The position numbers and the translations under genes are program-made. Shown in pieces: positions 8,582 to 17,885 of a stretch of DNA of 64,000 nucleotides (position 1 is its first letter; every line of letters starts with the position of its first letter). Under the pieces are notes generated by a model. That model saw only the letters and a program-made list of their open reading frames with translations, searched no databases and was not told the DNA's origin. The stretch spans positions 868,001 to 932,000 of the forward strand of contig NZ_CP012914.1 of NCBI RefSeq assembly GCF_001315015.1. Reading direction: 5' to 3'. The stretch comes from Azospirillum brasilense. Lineage in GTDB: Bacteria; Pseudomonadota; Alphaproteobacteria; Azospirillales; Azospirillaceae.

Positions 8582-10349
8582 CGGTGCTGCCTTTCGGTTG
8601 CGCGGGCGGAGGCGGCGGTGCGGGCGGGGTCGTCTGACCGGCGGTGTTGATGTAGGTGGCGTTGATGACCTCGGGGGAAGCCTCGTCCACCGGCTGGACG
8701 CCCAGCAGCGGGCCGATCTGCTTCACGATCCGGCCGACCGCGGGAGCGGCGACCCAGCCGCCGGTGGCGAAGCCGTAGGTCTTCTTGGTGCCCTTCGGCT
8801 CGTCCACCAGGACATAGACGATGTAGCGGGGATCGTGCATCGGGAAGGCGCCGAGGAACGACGACATGCGGGAGTTCCGCGCGTAGCTCCGGCCCTTCTG
8901 CTTCTCCGCCGTGCCGGTCTTGCCGCCGACGACGTAGCCCTTGGCGTTGGCCGACTTCGCCGTGCCGTCGGTGACCACGAAGCGGAACAGGCGGCGCATC
9001 ATCGCCGAGGTCTTCGGGCTGATGACCTGCTCGCCGGGGATCTCGACCGCGGGGTCGCGCTTCAGCAGGGTCGGCGGGTGCAGCACGCCGCCGTTGATGA
9101 TCGAGGCCGCCGCATTGACCGTGTGCATCGGGCTGACCGACATGCCGTGGCCGAAGGAGATGGTCATGGTGTTGACCTCCCGCCACGGATTCGGCACCAG
9201 CGGCCAGCCGTTCTCGGGCAGCTCCAGCGAGGTCGGGCGGGTCATGCCCAGCTTGGTCATGAAGGACTTCTGATGCTGCACGCCCAGAGACATGGCCATG
9301 CGCACCGACCCGAGGTTGGACGATTCCTGGAACACCTCCGCCACCGTCAGGTTGTGGCGGAAGGGATGGTATTCACGGATCGTGAAACGGCCCACCTTGA
9401 TGTTGTTGATCGTGTCGAAGGTGTCGGAGACGCGGATCTTGCCCGAATCCAGCGACATCGCCGTGTTGAAGATCTTGAAGGTGGAGCCCATCTCGTACAC
9501 GCCGAGCGTCGCGCGGTTGAACAGCGTGTCCGGGTCAAGTCCCGTGGGGTTGTGCGGGTCGAAATCGGGCAGCGAGACCATCGACATGACTTCGCCGTTG
9601 CGGACATCATAGATGATGCCGGTGGCGCCGATGGCGCTGAACTCCTCGATCGTCGTCTGCAATTCCTTCTTCATGATGTGCTGAAGGCGCAGGTCGATCG
9701 ACAGTTGCAGCGGCTTCGGGTCGGTGGTCAGGCGCTTGTTGAACTGCTGCTCCAGCCCGGCGAGGCCGTTGTTGTCCACGCCGGTGAAGCCGACCAGATG
9801 CGAGGTCAGGTTCGAGGCCGGGTAGAAGCGGCGCTCCTCCCGTTCGAAATAGACGCCGGGCAGGCCCAGCCGGAACACCGCCGCCTGCTGTTTGGGCGTC
9901 AGGTTGCGCTTGATCCAGACGAACCGCTTGTCGCCGCTGAGCTTGGTCAGCAGGTCCTTGTAGTCCAGCTCCGGCAGGGCGGTGGTCAGCTTGCGCGCCA
10001 CCTCGTCGGGGCGGCTCACCAGTTTCGGGTCGGCATAGAGCGACTGTGTGGCGAGCGAGGTCGCCAGCAGGTTGCCGTTGCGGTCCACGATGTCGGCGCG
10101 GTTGACCGGCGGGGCGTCGACCTCCGCGGCCATGCGCGGGCGCGGTTCCGCCGCGTGGTTGAACAGCGTCGCGTCCACCAGCTTCACGCCGATGGCGGAG
10201 AAGACCACGGCGACCATGGCCGCGGTCACCATCAACCGGTTCCGGCTCTGCTCCAGCGCGACCGACAGCGACGTCCGCGGCTTGGAAGCCGGGGGCGGAA
10301 CGCTGTAGGCGCCGTGCGCGGGATCGACGCCGGGCGGCGGAACGCTCAT
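8544..10349 (-). CDS. ftsI: Septal peptidoglycan transpeptidase FtsI (PBP3)
   Basis: FtsI cross-links septal peptidoglycan in the periplasm. The 601-residue protein has a short cytoplasmic tail, one transmembrane anchor near residues 40-60, a pedestal domain and a transpeptidase domain. The three penicillin-binding motifs are present: STFK near residue 289 (catalytic Ser), SSN shortly after (ESSNLGSVRMA), and KTG (VGGKTGTAEK) near residue 473. Its ATG overlaps the ftsL stop by 4 bp, and its 3' end contains the murE start. The C-terminal tail is Pro-rich. Confidence 0.97.
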   Translation of the reverse strand: MSVPPPGVDPAHGAYSVPPPASKPRTSLSVALEQSRNRLMVTAAMVAVVFSAIGVKLVDATLFNHAAEPRPRMAAEVDAPPVNRADIVDRNGNLLATSLATQSLYADPKLVSRPDEVARKLTTALPELDYKDLLTKLSGDKRFVWIKRNLTPKQQAAVFRLGLPGVYFEREERRFYPASNLTSHLVGFTGVDNNGLAGLEQQFNKRLTTDPKPLQLSIDLRLQHIMKKELQTTIEEFSAIGATGIIYDVRNGEVMSMVSLPDFDPHNPTGLDPDTLFNRATLGVYEMGSTFKIFNTAMSLDSGKIRVSDTFDTINNIKVGRFTIREYHPFRHNLTVAEVFQESSNLGSVRMAMSLGVQHQKSFMTKLGMTRPTSLELPENGWPLVPNPWREVNTMTISFGHGMSVSPMHTVNAAASIINGGVLHPPTLLKRDPAVEIPGEQVISPKTSAMMRRLFRFVVTDGTAKSANAKGYVVGGKTGTAEKQKGRSYARNSRMSSFLGAFPMHDPRYIVYVLVDEPKGTKKTYGFATGGWVAAPAVGRIVKQIGPLLGVQPVDEASPEVINATYINTAGQTTPPAPPPPPAQPKGSTVASVPPAGNKPR

Positions 10350-11071
10350 CGGTTGGCTCCGAGACGGGCGACGAGAAGACCGATGCTGTCATGCTGGGCC
10401 GGCGCGGCCGGCGGCGGGGCGGCCTGGAAGCCGGCCTGCTGCGGCTGCGGACGGGCCGCGGGCGGCGCCAGCGTCCGGGAGGTGACCGGCGGCTTGGTGG
10501 CGACTTCCGTCGGCCTGGTCGTCACCACCGGTGCTGGGGCGGACTTGGCGGCCGAAGGAAGCGGCGGGACCTTGGCCGAGGCGGGCACGATGGCCGAGGG
10601 CTTGATCGGGGCCGGCTTGATCGGCGAGGCCGAGGCCGGGATCACCACGCCACCCTGAATGCCACCCTGAACGATGGCGCCGGCGCCCACGACGCTGTCC
10701 CCGGTCGAGGCCGTCGCCACGTTCGGCACCTTGCCCGGCGTCTGGTTGCGGACCATCGGCGGCAGCGGGGCTTCCTCCGGCGCGACGGTGGGGGAGGGGC
10801 GCATCGGGACGATGTTCATCGCCACGAACTGGCGCGCCTCGGTCGGCTGCAGCGCCAGATGCTCGCGCGACAGATTCTCGAGGCGGGTCGGGTCGTTGAG
10901 GAAGCTCCATTCGGCCTTGAGGACCTGGATGGCCTCCTGCTCCACCATGATCTTGCGGTTGAGCGAGCCCAGCTTTTCCTCCAGCTCCTGAACCTCGTAG
11001 CTGGTCTCGAACAGGACGAAGCCGGCGGCGGCGATCAGGCCACCCCAGAAAAGTGCGGATTTGTATTTCAT
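10346..11071 (-). CDS. ftsL: Cell division protein FtsL with a long Pro/Ala-rich C-terminal extension
   Basis: FtsL is a bitopic protein of the FtsQLB complex that activates FtsWI. Residues 6-24 form a single hydrophobic span, followed by a heptad-type coiled coil ([25 protein letters not shown]) and the FtsL-typical [16 protein letters not shown] block. The position between rsmH and ftsI is canonical. At 241 residues it is about twice the usual length. The last ~140 residues are Ala/Pro/Val-rich and probably an unstructured periplasmic tail. Both ends overlap the neighbours by 4 bp. Confidence 0.9.
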   Translation of the reverse strand: MKYKSALFWGGLIAAAGFVLFETSYEVQELEEKLGSLNRKIMVEQEAIQVLKAEWSFLNDPTRLENLSREHLALQPTEARQFVAMNIVPMRPSPTVAPEEAPLPPMVRNQTPGKVPNVATASTGDSVVGAGAIVQGGIQGGVVIPASASPIKPAPIKPSAIVPASAKVPPLPSAAKSAPAPVVTTRPTEVATKPPVTSRTLAPPAARPQPQQAGFQAAPPPAAPAQHDSIGLLVARLGANR

Positions 11072-12066
11072 GCCGCCTCCTTGCCGGGCGCCGGATAGGC
11101 CGGCGCCGCCGTGCGTTCAGCCGCGCGCAGCCGGGCAGAGCGCGCGCGTGGGTTGCTGTGGGCTTCCTGGTCCGTCGGCACGATGGGCTTGCGCGACAGG
11201 AGCCGGAAGGATGGGGAACGCGCGTCCGCCGCAAGGCTCGGCGCGTGTCGGGACGGGGAGGGCGGGGGCGAGGAGCGTTCCTTCAGGAACGTCTTCACTT
11301 CCCGGTCCTCCAGCGAATGGAAGGAGACGACGGCGAGGCGGCCGCCGGGCTTCAGCAGCGATTCGGCGGCGGCGAGGCCGCGGCGCAGCTCGCCCAGCTC
11401 GTCGTTCACATGGATGCGCAGCGCCTGGAAGGTGCGGGTCGCCGGGTCGATGGCGTCGCCCTTCCCCTTCGGCACCACCGACCGTACCACGTCGGCCAGC
11501 TGCTTGGTGCGCGCGAACGGGGTGTCCAGACGCGCGGCGACGATGGCGCGGGCCACGCGGCGGGCCATGCGCTCCTCGCCGTAATGGAAGACGATGTCGG
11601 CCAGCTCGGCTTCGGTGGCGGTGTTCACCACGTCGGCGGCGGTCGGCCCATCGCGTCCCATCCGCATGTCGAGCGGGCCATCGAATCGGAAGGAGAAGCC
11701 GCGCTCCGGCTCGTCGATCTGCGGGGAGGAGACGCCGATGTCCAGCGCCACGCCGTCCACCGATTCGACGCCGTGCTCGGCGAGCAGCCGGTCCATGTCG
11801 CCGAATCGGCCTTCGACGATCTCCAGCCGGCCCGGATAGGCGAGGGCGAGCTTACGGCCGCGTTCGATGGCTTCGGGATCGCGGTCGATTCCCCAGACGC
11901 GGCAGTCGGCCCGGTCGAGAATCGCGCGGGCATAGCCGCCGGCGCCGAAGGTGCCGTCCACATAGACGCCGCCGTCGCGCGGGGAGAGCGCGTCCACGAC
12001 CTCGTTCAGCAGGACGGAAATGTGCGGGGAGGCCGGGGCGGCGGAGGTGGGAGCGGGGGTGATCAT
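11068..12066 (-). CDS. rsmH: 16S rRNA (cytosine1402-N4)-methyltransferase RsmH (MraW)
   Basis: RsmH methylates N4 of C1402 in 16S rRNA using SAM. The 332-residue protein contains [15 protein letters not shown], the SAM-binding segment [25 protein letters not shown], and the MraW-specific [18 protein letters not shown] and [13 protein letters not shown] motifs. The C-terminal ~60 residues are basic and Ser/Arg-rich. Its start overlaps the mraZ stop by 4 bp and its stop overlaps ftsL by 4 bp, the standard second gene of a dcw operon. Confidence 0.97.
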   Translation of the reverse strand: MITPAPTSAAPASPHISVLLNEVVDALSPRDGGVYVDGTFGAGGYARAILDRADCRVWGIDRDPEAIERGRKLALAYPGRLEIVEGRFGDMDRLLAEHGVESVDGVALDIGVSSPQIDEPERGFSFRFDGPLDMRMGRDGPTAADVVNTATEAELADIVFHYGEERMARRVARAIVAARLDTPFARTKQLADVVRSVVPKGKGDAIDPATRTFQALRIHVNDELGELRRGLAAAESLLKPGGRLAVVSFHSLEDREVKTFLKERSSPPPSPSRHAPSLAADARSPSFRLLSRKPIVPTDQEAHSNPRARSARLRAAERTAAPAYPAPGKEAA

Positions 12067-12560
12067 GCGCCCTCCCCTGCCCGGCCGGCGGCGGCGCGGG
12101 ACGCCTTGGCGACGATCTGGCTCAGCGAAATGTCCTTGCGCACGACCTGGTCGCGCAGCGTCTGTTCATGGGCCTTCAGGGCGCCGGGCTCCCAGATCTG
12201 GAAGGTCTTGCGGCGGCCGATGAAGGCGGCTTCCTCATCGATTCCAGCGAATTCGGCGAGTTCCTTGGGCAGGACGATCCGGCCTTCGGTGTCCAGCGAG
12301 ACGGGGATCAGCTTGCCGAAGATGAAGGTCTCGATCATGTCGCGCTCGTCCGAATCCAGATCGGGGGATTCCAAGCTTTCGGAAAGCACGTCGAGATAAT
12401 CCTGATCGGCGCCTTCCAGCGCCTGATGATTCAGCGAAGGCCAGAGATAGACGGTACCGGGAGCCGACGTCTTGGCAAGCGACTGCCGGAACTGCGCCGG
12501 GATGGAGCAGCGGCCTTTCCTGTCAACTTTGTTGACGTATGTGGACAGGAAAATGGCCAT
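12063..12560 (-). CDS. mraZ: Transcriptional regulator MraZ
   Basis: MraZ is a ring-forming SpoVT/AbrB-fold DNA-binding protein that represses its own dcw operon by binding TGGGN repeats. The 165-residue protein has the two-domain layout: [20 protein letters not shown] at the N-terminus and a second copy around residues 85-105 ([20 protein letters not shown]). It is the first gene of the cluster. Four TGGGN boxes with 5-bp spacers lie about 120-155 bp upstream over a plausible promoter, so autoregulation is likely. Confidence 0.97.
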   Translation of the reverse strand: MAIFLSTYVNKVDRKGRCSIPAQFRQSLAKTSAPGTVYLWPSLNHQALEGADQDYLDVLSESLESPDLDSDERDMIETFIFGKLIPVSLDTEGRIVLPKELAEFAGIDEEAAFIGRRKTFQIWEPGALKAHEQTLRDQVVRKDISLSQIVAKASRAAAGRAGEGA

Positions 12561-12680
12561 CGGCCTGACGAACGCCCCCCTTATCCCGTTGCCGGTCTTC
12601 GCCGTCGCGAAGCCCTATCCGCTCTTGCCGCTGAACGCGCCCGGTTTGGCTACCTTGGTTGGGTAGTTCCCCCTCCGAAC

Positions 12681-12715
12681 TGGGCTTTCATGGGATAGCA
12701 TGGGACAGTTTGGGC
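12681..12715. promoter_or_regulatory. MraZ operator: four TGGGN boxes at 10-bp period
   Basis: On the plus strand TGGGC, TGGGA, TGGGA and TGGGC begin at 12681, 12691, 12701 and 12711, each separated by exactly five bases. MraZ is known in E. coli to bind three such repeats; here there are four. They overlie the predicted promoter of mraZ, which is transcribed leftward. Confidence 0.85.
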
Positions 12716-12720
12716 GTCAA
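12692..12720 (-). promoter_or_regulatory. Candidate sigma-70 promoter of the dcw operon
   Basis: On the minus strand TTGACG (12715-12720) is followed after 17 bases by TATCCC (12692-12697). The -10 is weak, as expected for a regulated promoter. It sits inside the TGGGN operator array about 130 bp upstream of mraZ, so MraZ bound here would block RNA polymerase. Confidence 0.55.
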
Positions 12721-12966
12721 CGCCCCCTCCAGTATTCATATGGTGCTGTCAAGACTTTTGGGGCGATGTGTTGCCAGCGTGCAAATAGGTGAACCGAATC
12801 GGCGAGAATCGGCAATATACCAGCGCGCTAATGAGCGATTACGCGGCGTTGCCCCACAGAGTTCGCAGGATGTTCCGTGAGTCCCGCGAATGGTTCCCAC
12901 CATGTGGCTTTCCATAAAGGCGAATCGCACCCTACGAATGGTATAGCCTGCTGGGGTAACCTGCTG

Positions 12967-12991
12967 TGGTGAGGCATGGGACGGCATGGGA
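12967..12991. promoter_or_regulatory. Second, partial TGGGN array upstream of mraZ
   Basis: TGGTG, TGGGA and TGGGA start at 12967, 12977 and 12987 with the same 10-bp period as the main operator. They lie about 410-430 bp before the mraZ start, downstream of rnpB. This could be an auxiliary MraZ site; the first box is degenerate. Confidence 0.45.
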
Positions 12992-13111
12992 ATTTGCCCC
13001 ACAGTTATCCACCGGCTGTGGATGAAGCTGGGGACATCTGTGGACAAGGGGACGCCATCCCAGTCCCGCGCTGCGGAAAAGGGGTGGTCCGTTGTCCGGA
13101 GGTGGTGGGGA

Positions 13112-13536
<425 letters not shown>

Positions 13537-13593
13537 CACTGTGTATAGGGTCGCCGTTCGATTCGCAACGGTGTTCAGGGGCGATTCGGATTC

Positions 13594-14304
13594 TCAGCGC
13601 CCGGTCATCCGCAGGAGCGCGCGCAGGCGGCGCAGCGTTTCGGGATTGGGCTCCCCCGTCAGGCGCTCGGGGTGGAAATGGCGCTGGAAGGACAGCAGGA
13701 CCCGCGATTCGGCGGTGTCGTACCCATAGCGTCCCAGAAGCGCCGCCACATCCTCTGCGGATTCCGCCGAGTCGAGCGGCGAATCGTCCGCCGGAGTGGG
13801 CTGGGGCCACAGCCCGATTCCGCGCGCGGCCAGCCCTGGCCAGTCGAACAGCTCGCCGGGGTCCTCCTTGCGGGACGGGGCGATGTCGCTGTGGCCGATC
13901 ACATCGGCCGGCGCGATTCCATGCCGGCCCATGATGTCCAGGCAGAGATCGGCCACGGCGGCCATCTGGACGGTGGGGAAGGGGCGGTAGCCGAACTCGT
14001 GCCCCGGATTGACGATCTCGATTCCGATGGAGCGGCTGTTGACGTCGGCCCGGCCCCGCCAGGAGGACAGGCCGGCGTGCCAGGCGCGCCGGTCCTCCGG
14101 CACATGGGCGTAGACGGTGCCGTCCTCGTCCACCGTGTAGTGGGCGCTGACCTGGGCGGTGGGCTCGCACAGCCGGGTCAGCGCCGACTCGGCGGTGGGC
14201 ATCCCCGTGTAATGGAGAATCAGCAGCTCCACCCCCACCCCCTCGGGCCGCGGCCCGTGGTTGGGGGAGGGGCGGTCAATGCATCCGGTGCCCGTGCGCG
14301 TCAT
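13594..14304 (-). CDS. N-acetylmuramoyl-L-alanine amidase, AmpD/Amidase_2 family
   Basis: It cleaves the bond between MurNAc and L-Ala in muropeptides. The 236-residue protein has the Amidase_2 zinc-site blocks LILHYTGM (His near residue 31) and VIGHSDIAPSRKEDPG (His near residue 141), with SAHYTVDEDG and RSIGIEIVN between them. The last ~50 residues resemble a peptidoglycan-binding helical domain (VAALLGRYGYDT, FQRHFHPE). No signal peptide is visible, so a cytosolic muropeptide-recycling role like AmpD is likely. It lies 22 bp downstream of the EamA gene on the same strand. Confidence 0.87.
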   Translation of the reverse strand: MTRTGTGCIDRPSPNHGPRPEGVGVELLILHYTGMPTAESALTRLCEPTAQVSAHYTVDEDGTVYAHVPEDRRAWHAGLSSWRGRADVNSRSIGIEIVNPGHEFGYRPFPTVQMAAVADLCLDIMGRHGIAPADVIGHSDIAPSRKEDPGELFDWPGLAARGIGLWPQPTPADDSPLDSAESAEDVAALLGRYGYDTAESRVLLSFQRHFHPERLTGEPNPETLRRLRALLRMTGR

Positions 14305-14326
14305 GGTGTCCTCGGGTCGGGCTTCC

Positions 14327-15205
14327 TCAGGTCGGATTCGTCACCTTCTCCGCCAACGTCGTCGGGCGCCGCTTCACGATGACGGCCATGCCGCCCACGG
14401 TCAACAGCCCGCCCAGGACCAGACGGAGCGTGAAGGGGTCGTCCATCAGCAGAACGCCCGCCAGAACGCCGAAAACCGGAACGGTCAGCAGGAAGGGCAT
14501 GGTCTGGTTGACCGAGTATTTGCGCAGCAGCGGGTACCACATCCCATAGGCGCCGATGGTCACGCCCACCGCCATGTAGGCGATGGCGCCCCAGCCCCAC
14601 AGGGTGGCGTCGGTGAGCGCGGCCATCTGCCCCTCCTCGAACAGGATGGAGAGCAGCAGCAGCTGCGGGGCGGCGAACAGCGCCATCCAGCCGTTCAGCG
14701 CGAAGCCGTCCACCCCGACGATCAGCTTCATCTGGATGCTGGCCACGGCGAAGGCAAAGCTGGCGCCCAGGATCATGAACAGCGGCACCAGCGACCCGGA
14801 CAGCCGCGGCTCGCCCGCGATCACCGCGACGCCCGCGAAGGCCGCGGCCATGCCGGCGGCGCGGCGCCAGCCCAGCTTGTCCTTGAAGACCAGCGCGGCC
14901 AGCAGGGAGGAGAAGGGCACCTGGGCCTGCGCGGCCAGCGATGCGGTGGCCGCGTCGATGCCGTTCAACCCGGTGAACATCAGCGGGAAATGCACGGTCC
15001 CCAGCGTCACCGACAGGATCGCGATGGGGCGCACCGCGCTCCAGGGAATCCGCTTGAAGGGCAGGATCAGCGCGGCCACCGCGAGGAAGCGCAGCGCCAT
15101 GATGAACAGCGGCGGGAATTCCGCCAGACCCCATTTGGCGACGACGAAGTTCAGGCCCCAGGTCGCCATGACCAGGAGCGCCAGCAGCGAGTCGCGCAGA
15201 CTCAT
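14327..15205 (-). CDS. EamA/DMT-superfamily transporter
   Basis: This 292-residue protein has about ten hydrophobic helices arranged as two EamA repeats. It begins LLVMATWGLNFVVAKWGL, a typical EamA start with the conserved Trp-Gly-X-Asn. The family exports amino acids and other small metabolites; the substrate cannot be read from sequence. Its ATG overlaps the stop of the ABC-F gene by 4 bp, so the two are probably co-translated, and the amidase gene follows after 22 bp. Confidence 0.87.
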   Translation of the reverse strand: MSLRDSLLALLVMATWGLNFVVAKWGLAEFPPLFIMALRFLAVAALILPFKRIPWSAVRPIAILSVTLGTVHFPLMFTGLNGIDAATASLAAQAQVPFSSLLAALVFKDKLGWRRAAGMAAAFAGVAVIAGEPRLSGSLVPLFMILGASFAFAVASIQMKLIVGVDGFALNGWMALFAAPQLLLLSILFEEGQMAALTDATLWGWGAIAYMAVGVTIGAYGMWYPLLRKYSVNQTMPFLLTVPVFGVLAGVLLMDDPFTLRLVLGGLLTVGGMAVIVKRRPTTLAEKVTNPT

Positions 15206-17028
15206 CCGCGGCCGCCTTCCAGCTCCTCGCGCAGGGCCTCCAGCTCCAGCCAGCGCTCCTCGGCGGCGGCCAGCTCGTTTTGTTTCGCCTGCAACTGATC
15301 GGACGTCTTCTGGAACTTGGCGGCGTCGCGGGCGAACAGGTCGGGATCGGCCAGCGCCGCTTCGAGCTTCGCCACCTCGGCGGTCAGCTTGTCCATGCGG
15401 GCGGGCAGGTCGTCCAGCTCCCGCTGGTCCTTGTAGCTGAGCTTGCCCTTCGGCTTGGCGGCCGCCGGGGCGGCGGCGGGCTTCGCCTTGGCCGGGGCGG
15501 CGGCCTTCTCCTTGGGCGGCGGGCGCTGCACCAGATAGTCGGAATAGCCGCCGGGATACTCGGCGATCACGCCGTCCCCCTCCACCGCGATGGTGCTGGT
15601 GACCAGCCGGTCGAGGAAGTCGCGGTCGTGGCTGACCAGCAGCAGCGTGCCCTGATAATCGCCGAGCACATCCTCCAGCAGGTCGAGCGTGTCCATGTCG
15701 AGGTCGTTGGTCGGCTCGTCGAGGATCATCATGTTGCTCGGCCGCGCGAACAGGCGGGCAAGCAGCAGCCGGTTGCGCTCACCGCCGGACAGCGCCTTGA
15801 CCGGGCTGTCGAGCTGGCGCGTGTCGAACAGGAAGTCGCGCATGTAGCCGGCGACGTGGCGCGGCTGGCCGTTGACCATCACGCTGTCGCCGCCGAACGG
15901 GCAGAGCACCTTGCGGATGGTGTCCTCCGGGTCCAGCCCGTCGCGCCGCTGGTCGAAATAGGCGGTTTCCATGTTGGTGCCCAGCCGGACCGTGCCCTCG
16001 TCGGGCTCCATCTGGCCGGTCAGCATCTTCAGCAGCGTGGTCTTGCCGGCGCCGTTCGGCCCGATCAGCCCGACCCGGTCGCCGCGCAGGATGCGGGTGG
16101 AGAAGTCGTTGACGATGGTCTTGCGGCCGTCCGCCGTGTCGAAGCCCTTGGAGATGCGCTCGGCCTCGATGACGAGGCGCCCGCCGCGCTCGGCCTCGGC
16201 GACGGCGAGCTTGGCCTGCTGGCCGCCCTTGATTCGCTCGGCGCGGTCGGTGCGGAGCTGGAGCAGGGCGCGCACGCGGCCCATGTTGCGGGTGCGCCGG
16301 GCGGAGATGCCCTCGCGCAGCCACTTCATCTCGCCTTCGATCTTGCGGTCGAGCTTCTGGGCGGCGATCTCCTCCGATTCGAAGACCTCGGCCTGCCAGG
16401 TCTCGAACTCGGCGAAGCCGCGGTCGGTGGCGCGCACCGTGCCGCGGTCCAGCCACAGCGTGCGCTTGGCCAGCCGGTTCAGGAAGCTGCGGTCGTGCGA
16501 GATCAGCAGCAGACCGCCGCGGTAGGCCAGCAGCTCCTCCTCCAGCCACTCGATGGTGGGAAGGTCGAGATGGTTGGTCGGCTCGTCGAGCAGCATCACG
16601 TCGGGGGCGCCGACCAGCGTGCGGGCCAGCGCCGTGCGCCGCGCCTCGCCGCCCGACAGCGTGTTGGGGTCGAGATGGCCGGGCACCTGGAGCCGGTCCA
16701 GCACGGCGTCCACCCGGTGCGTCTCGTCCCGCTCGTCGGCGGGCAGGCCGGCGGCGACGTAGTCGTGGACCGTGGCGCAGCCGGTGAAGTCCGGCTCCTG
16801 CGGCAGATAGGCGATGCGGGCGCCCGGCTGGGTGAAGACGGTGCCGCCGTCCGGCTGGATCATGCCGGCCAGCACCTTCATCAGCGTCGATTTGCCGGAC
16901 CCGTTCCGCCCGACCAGGCAGGCCTTGTCGCCCCGTCCGATGGACAGGTCGATGGTTTCGAACAGCGGACGGCCACCGAAGGTGACGGACACGCCCTGGA
17001 GCGCGGTGATCGGAGCGGGAGGAGCCAT
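15202..17028 (-). CDS. ABC-F family ATPase, Uup type
   Basis: ABC-F proteins act on ribosomes or DNA intermediates and have no membrane domain. The 608-residue protein has two nucleotide-binding domains. The first has Walker A GRNGSGKST, signature LSGGEARR and Walker B VMLLDEPTNHLD. The second has GPNGAGKTT, LSGGERNR and MMILDEPTNDLD. A charged linker joins them. The C-terminal ~90 residues form an Ala/Lys-rich linker then a coiled coil, as in Uup. The start is 17028; the promoter region has TATATA about 30 bp upstream on the minus strand. Confidence 0.9.
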   Translation of the reverse strand: MAPPAPITALQGVSVTFGGRPLFETIDLSIGRGDKACLVGRNGSGKSTLMKVLAGMIQPDGGTVFTQPGARIAYLPQEPDFTGCATVHDYVAAGLPADERDETHRVDAVLDRLQVPGHLDPNTLSGGEARRTALARTLVGAPDVMLLDEPTNHLDLPTIEWLEEELLAYRGGLLLISHDRSFLNRLAKRTLWLDRGTVRATDRGFAEFETWQAEVFESEEIAAQKLDRKIEGEMKWLREGISARRTRNMGRVRALLQLRTDRAERIKGGQQAKLAVAEAERGGRLVIEAERISKGFDTADGRKTIVNDFSTRILRGDRVGLIGPNGAGKTTLLKMLTGQMEPDEGTVRLGTNMETAYFDQRRDGLDPEDTIRKVLCPFGGDSVMVNGQPRHVAGYMRDFLFDTRQLDSPVKALSGGERNRLLLARLFARPSNMMILDEPTNDLDMDTLDLLEDVLGDYQGTLLLVSHDRDFLDRLVTSTIAVEGDGVIAEYPGGYSDYLVQRPPPKEKAAAPAKAKPAAAPAAAKPKGKLSYKDQRELDDLPARMDKLTAEVAKLEAALADPDLFARDAAKFQKTSDQLQAKQNELAAAEERWLELEALREELEGGRG

Positions 17029-17147
17029 GACCCAACGGTACGGTGTGCGGAGGTGTGCTTATATAGCGTGCGGTCCGCAGGCTCGCGACACCCGATTGCG
17101 CCGGGGCGGGGATGCGTCGGCCGGGAAGGAAGGCGCGACGCCTGGCT

Positions 17148-17885
17148 TTAGCCGCGCGCGCGCTCCTTCTCGATCCGGTCGAAGGCGGCGTTGATGGCGG
17201 CGATCTTCTGCGTCGCCAGATCCACGAACTCCTGCGGCATGCCCTGGGCGATCAGCACGTCCGGGTGATGCTCGCGCACCAGACGGCGGTGGGCGGCCTT
17301 GATCGCCTCGTCGCCGGCGCGGCGGGAGACGCCGAGCACGCCGTAGGGATCGGTCTCGTTCGGCGTGCCGGCGATGTGGTGGCCGGCGACGATGCGCTCG
17401 AACTCCTCGTCGGTGAAGCCGAAGATGTGGGCGACGGTGCGCAGATACTCGACTTCGGTCTCGTGCAACTCGTCGTCGGCCTCGGCGATGGCCAGCAGGC
17501 TGTCGAGCAACTCCTCCAGCACGGCGCGGCGGTCCTCGAACAGGCCGGCGATCTGCTGGGCGTATTCCTCGAAGCCGTGGGTGTCCTTGCGGGCGAGGTC
17601 GAAGACGTGGCCCACCGTGTCCAGCTCCTCCGGCGGGACGCGGAACAGGCGCTTGAAGGTATCCACCTCAACCCGCTTCACCACGCCGTCGGCGCGGGCC
17701 ATCTTCGCCGACAGGGCGATCACACCGATGGTGAAAGCGATGGACTTGGTCCCATCCGCCGGGCCGCACAGGCCGCGGATGCCGCGCCCCACCGCGTAGC
17801 CGGCGGCAAGACCGATCAGGCCCCCGATCGGGCCGCCAATGGTGAAACCGGCCGCCCCGCCCAGGACGCTGCCCCAGATGCTCAT
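17148..17885 (-). CDS. TerB-DnaJ domain co-chaperone, DjlA-like
   Basis: DjlA-type proteins stimulate DnaK near the inner membrane. The 245-residue protein has a glycine-rich hydrophobic N-terminus (MSIWGSVLGGAAGFTIGGPIGGLIG, probably membrane-associated). A TerB domain spans about residues 50-165 (ALSAKMARADGVVKRVEV, then LLAIAEADDELHETE). A C-terminal J domain follows with the HPD motif in REHHPDVL. The ATG at 17885 was chosen because the Gly-rich N-terminus is the conserved start; an earlier in-frame start would add 16 unrelated residues. Confidence 0.87.
   Translation of the reverse strand: MSIWGSVLGGAAGFTIGGPIGGLIGLAAGYAVGRGIRGLCGPADGTKSIAFTIGVIALSAKMARADGVVKRVEVDTFKRLFRVPPEELDTVGHVFDLARKDTHGFEEYAQQIAGLFEDRRAVLEELLDSLLAIAEADDELHETEVEYLRTVAHIFGFTDEEFERIVAGHHIAGTPNETDPYGVLGVSRRAGDEAIKAAHRRLVREHHPDVLIAQGMPQEFVDLATQKIAAINAAFDRIEKERARG

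Larger units (their letters stand above)
12561..13111. other. Long intergenic control region between rnpB and mraZ
   Basis: No convincing coding frame was found in these 551 bp. Besides both TGGGN arrays the region has three GANTC sites (GAATC at 12796, 12806 and 12922). Around 13000-13060 it has DnaA-box-like words (TTATCCACC, and TGTGGACAA on the other strand) and an inverted repeat TTATCCACCGGCTGTGGATGA. It is less GC-rich than the neighbouring genes. Confidence 0.6.

Noticed and set aside
12736..13047. A 103-codon minus-strand frame between rnpB and mraZ
   Set aside because: It has no ribosome site and poor codon bias, and its middle overlaps the TGGGN array.
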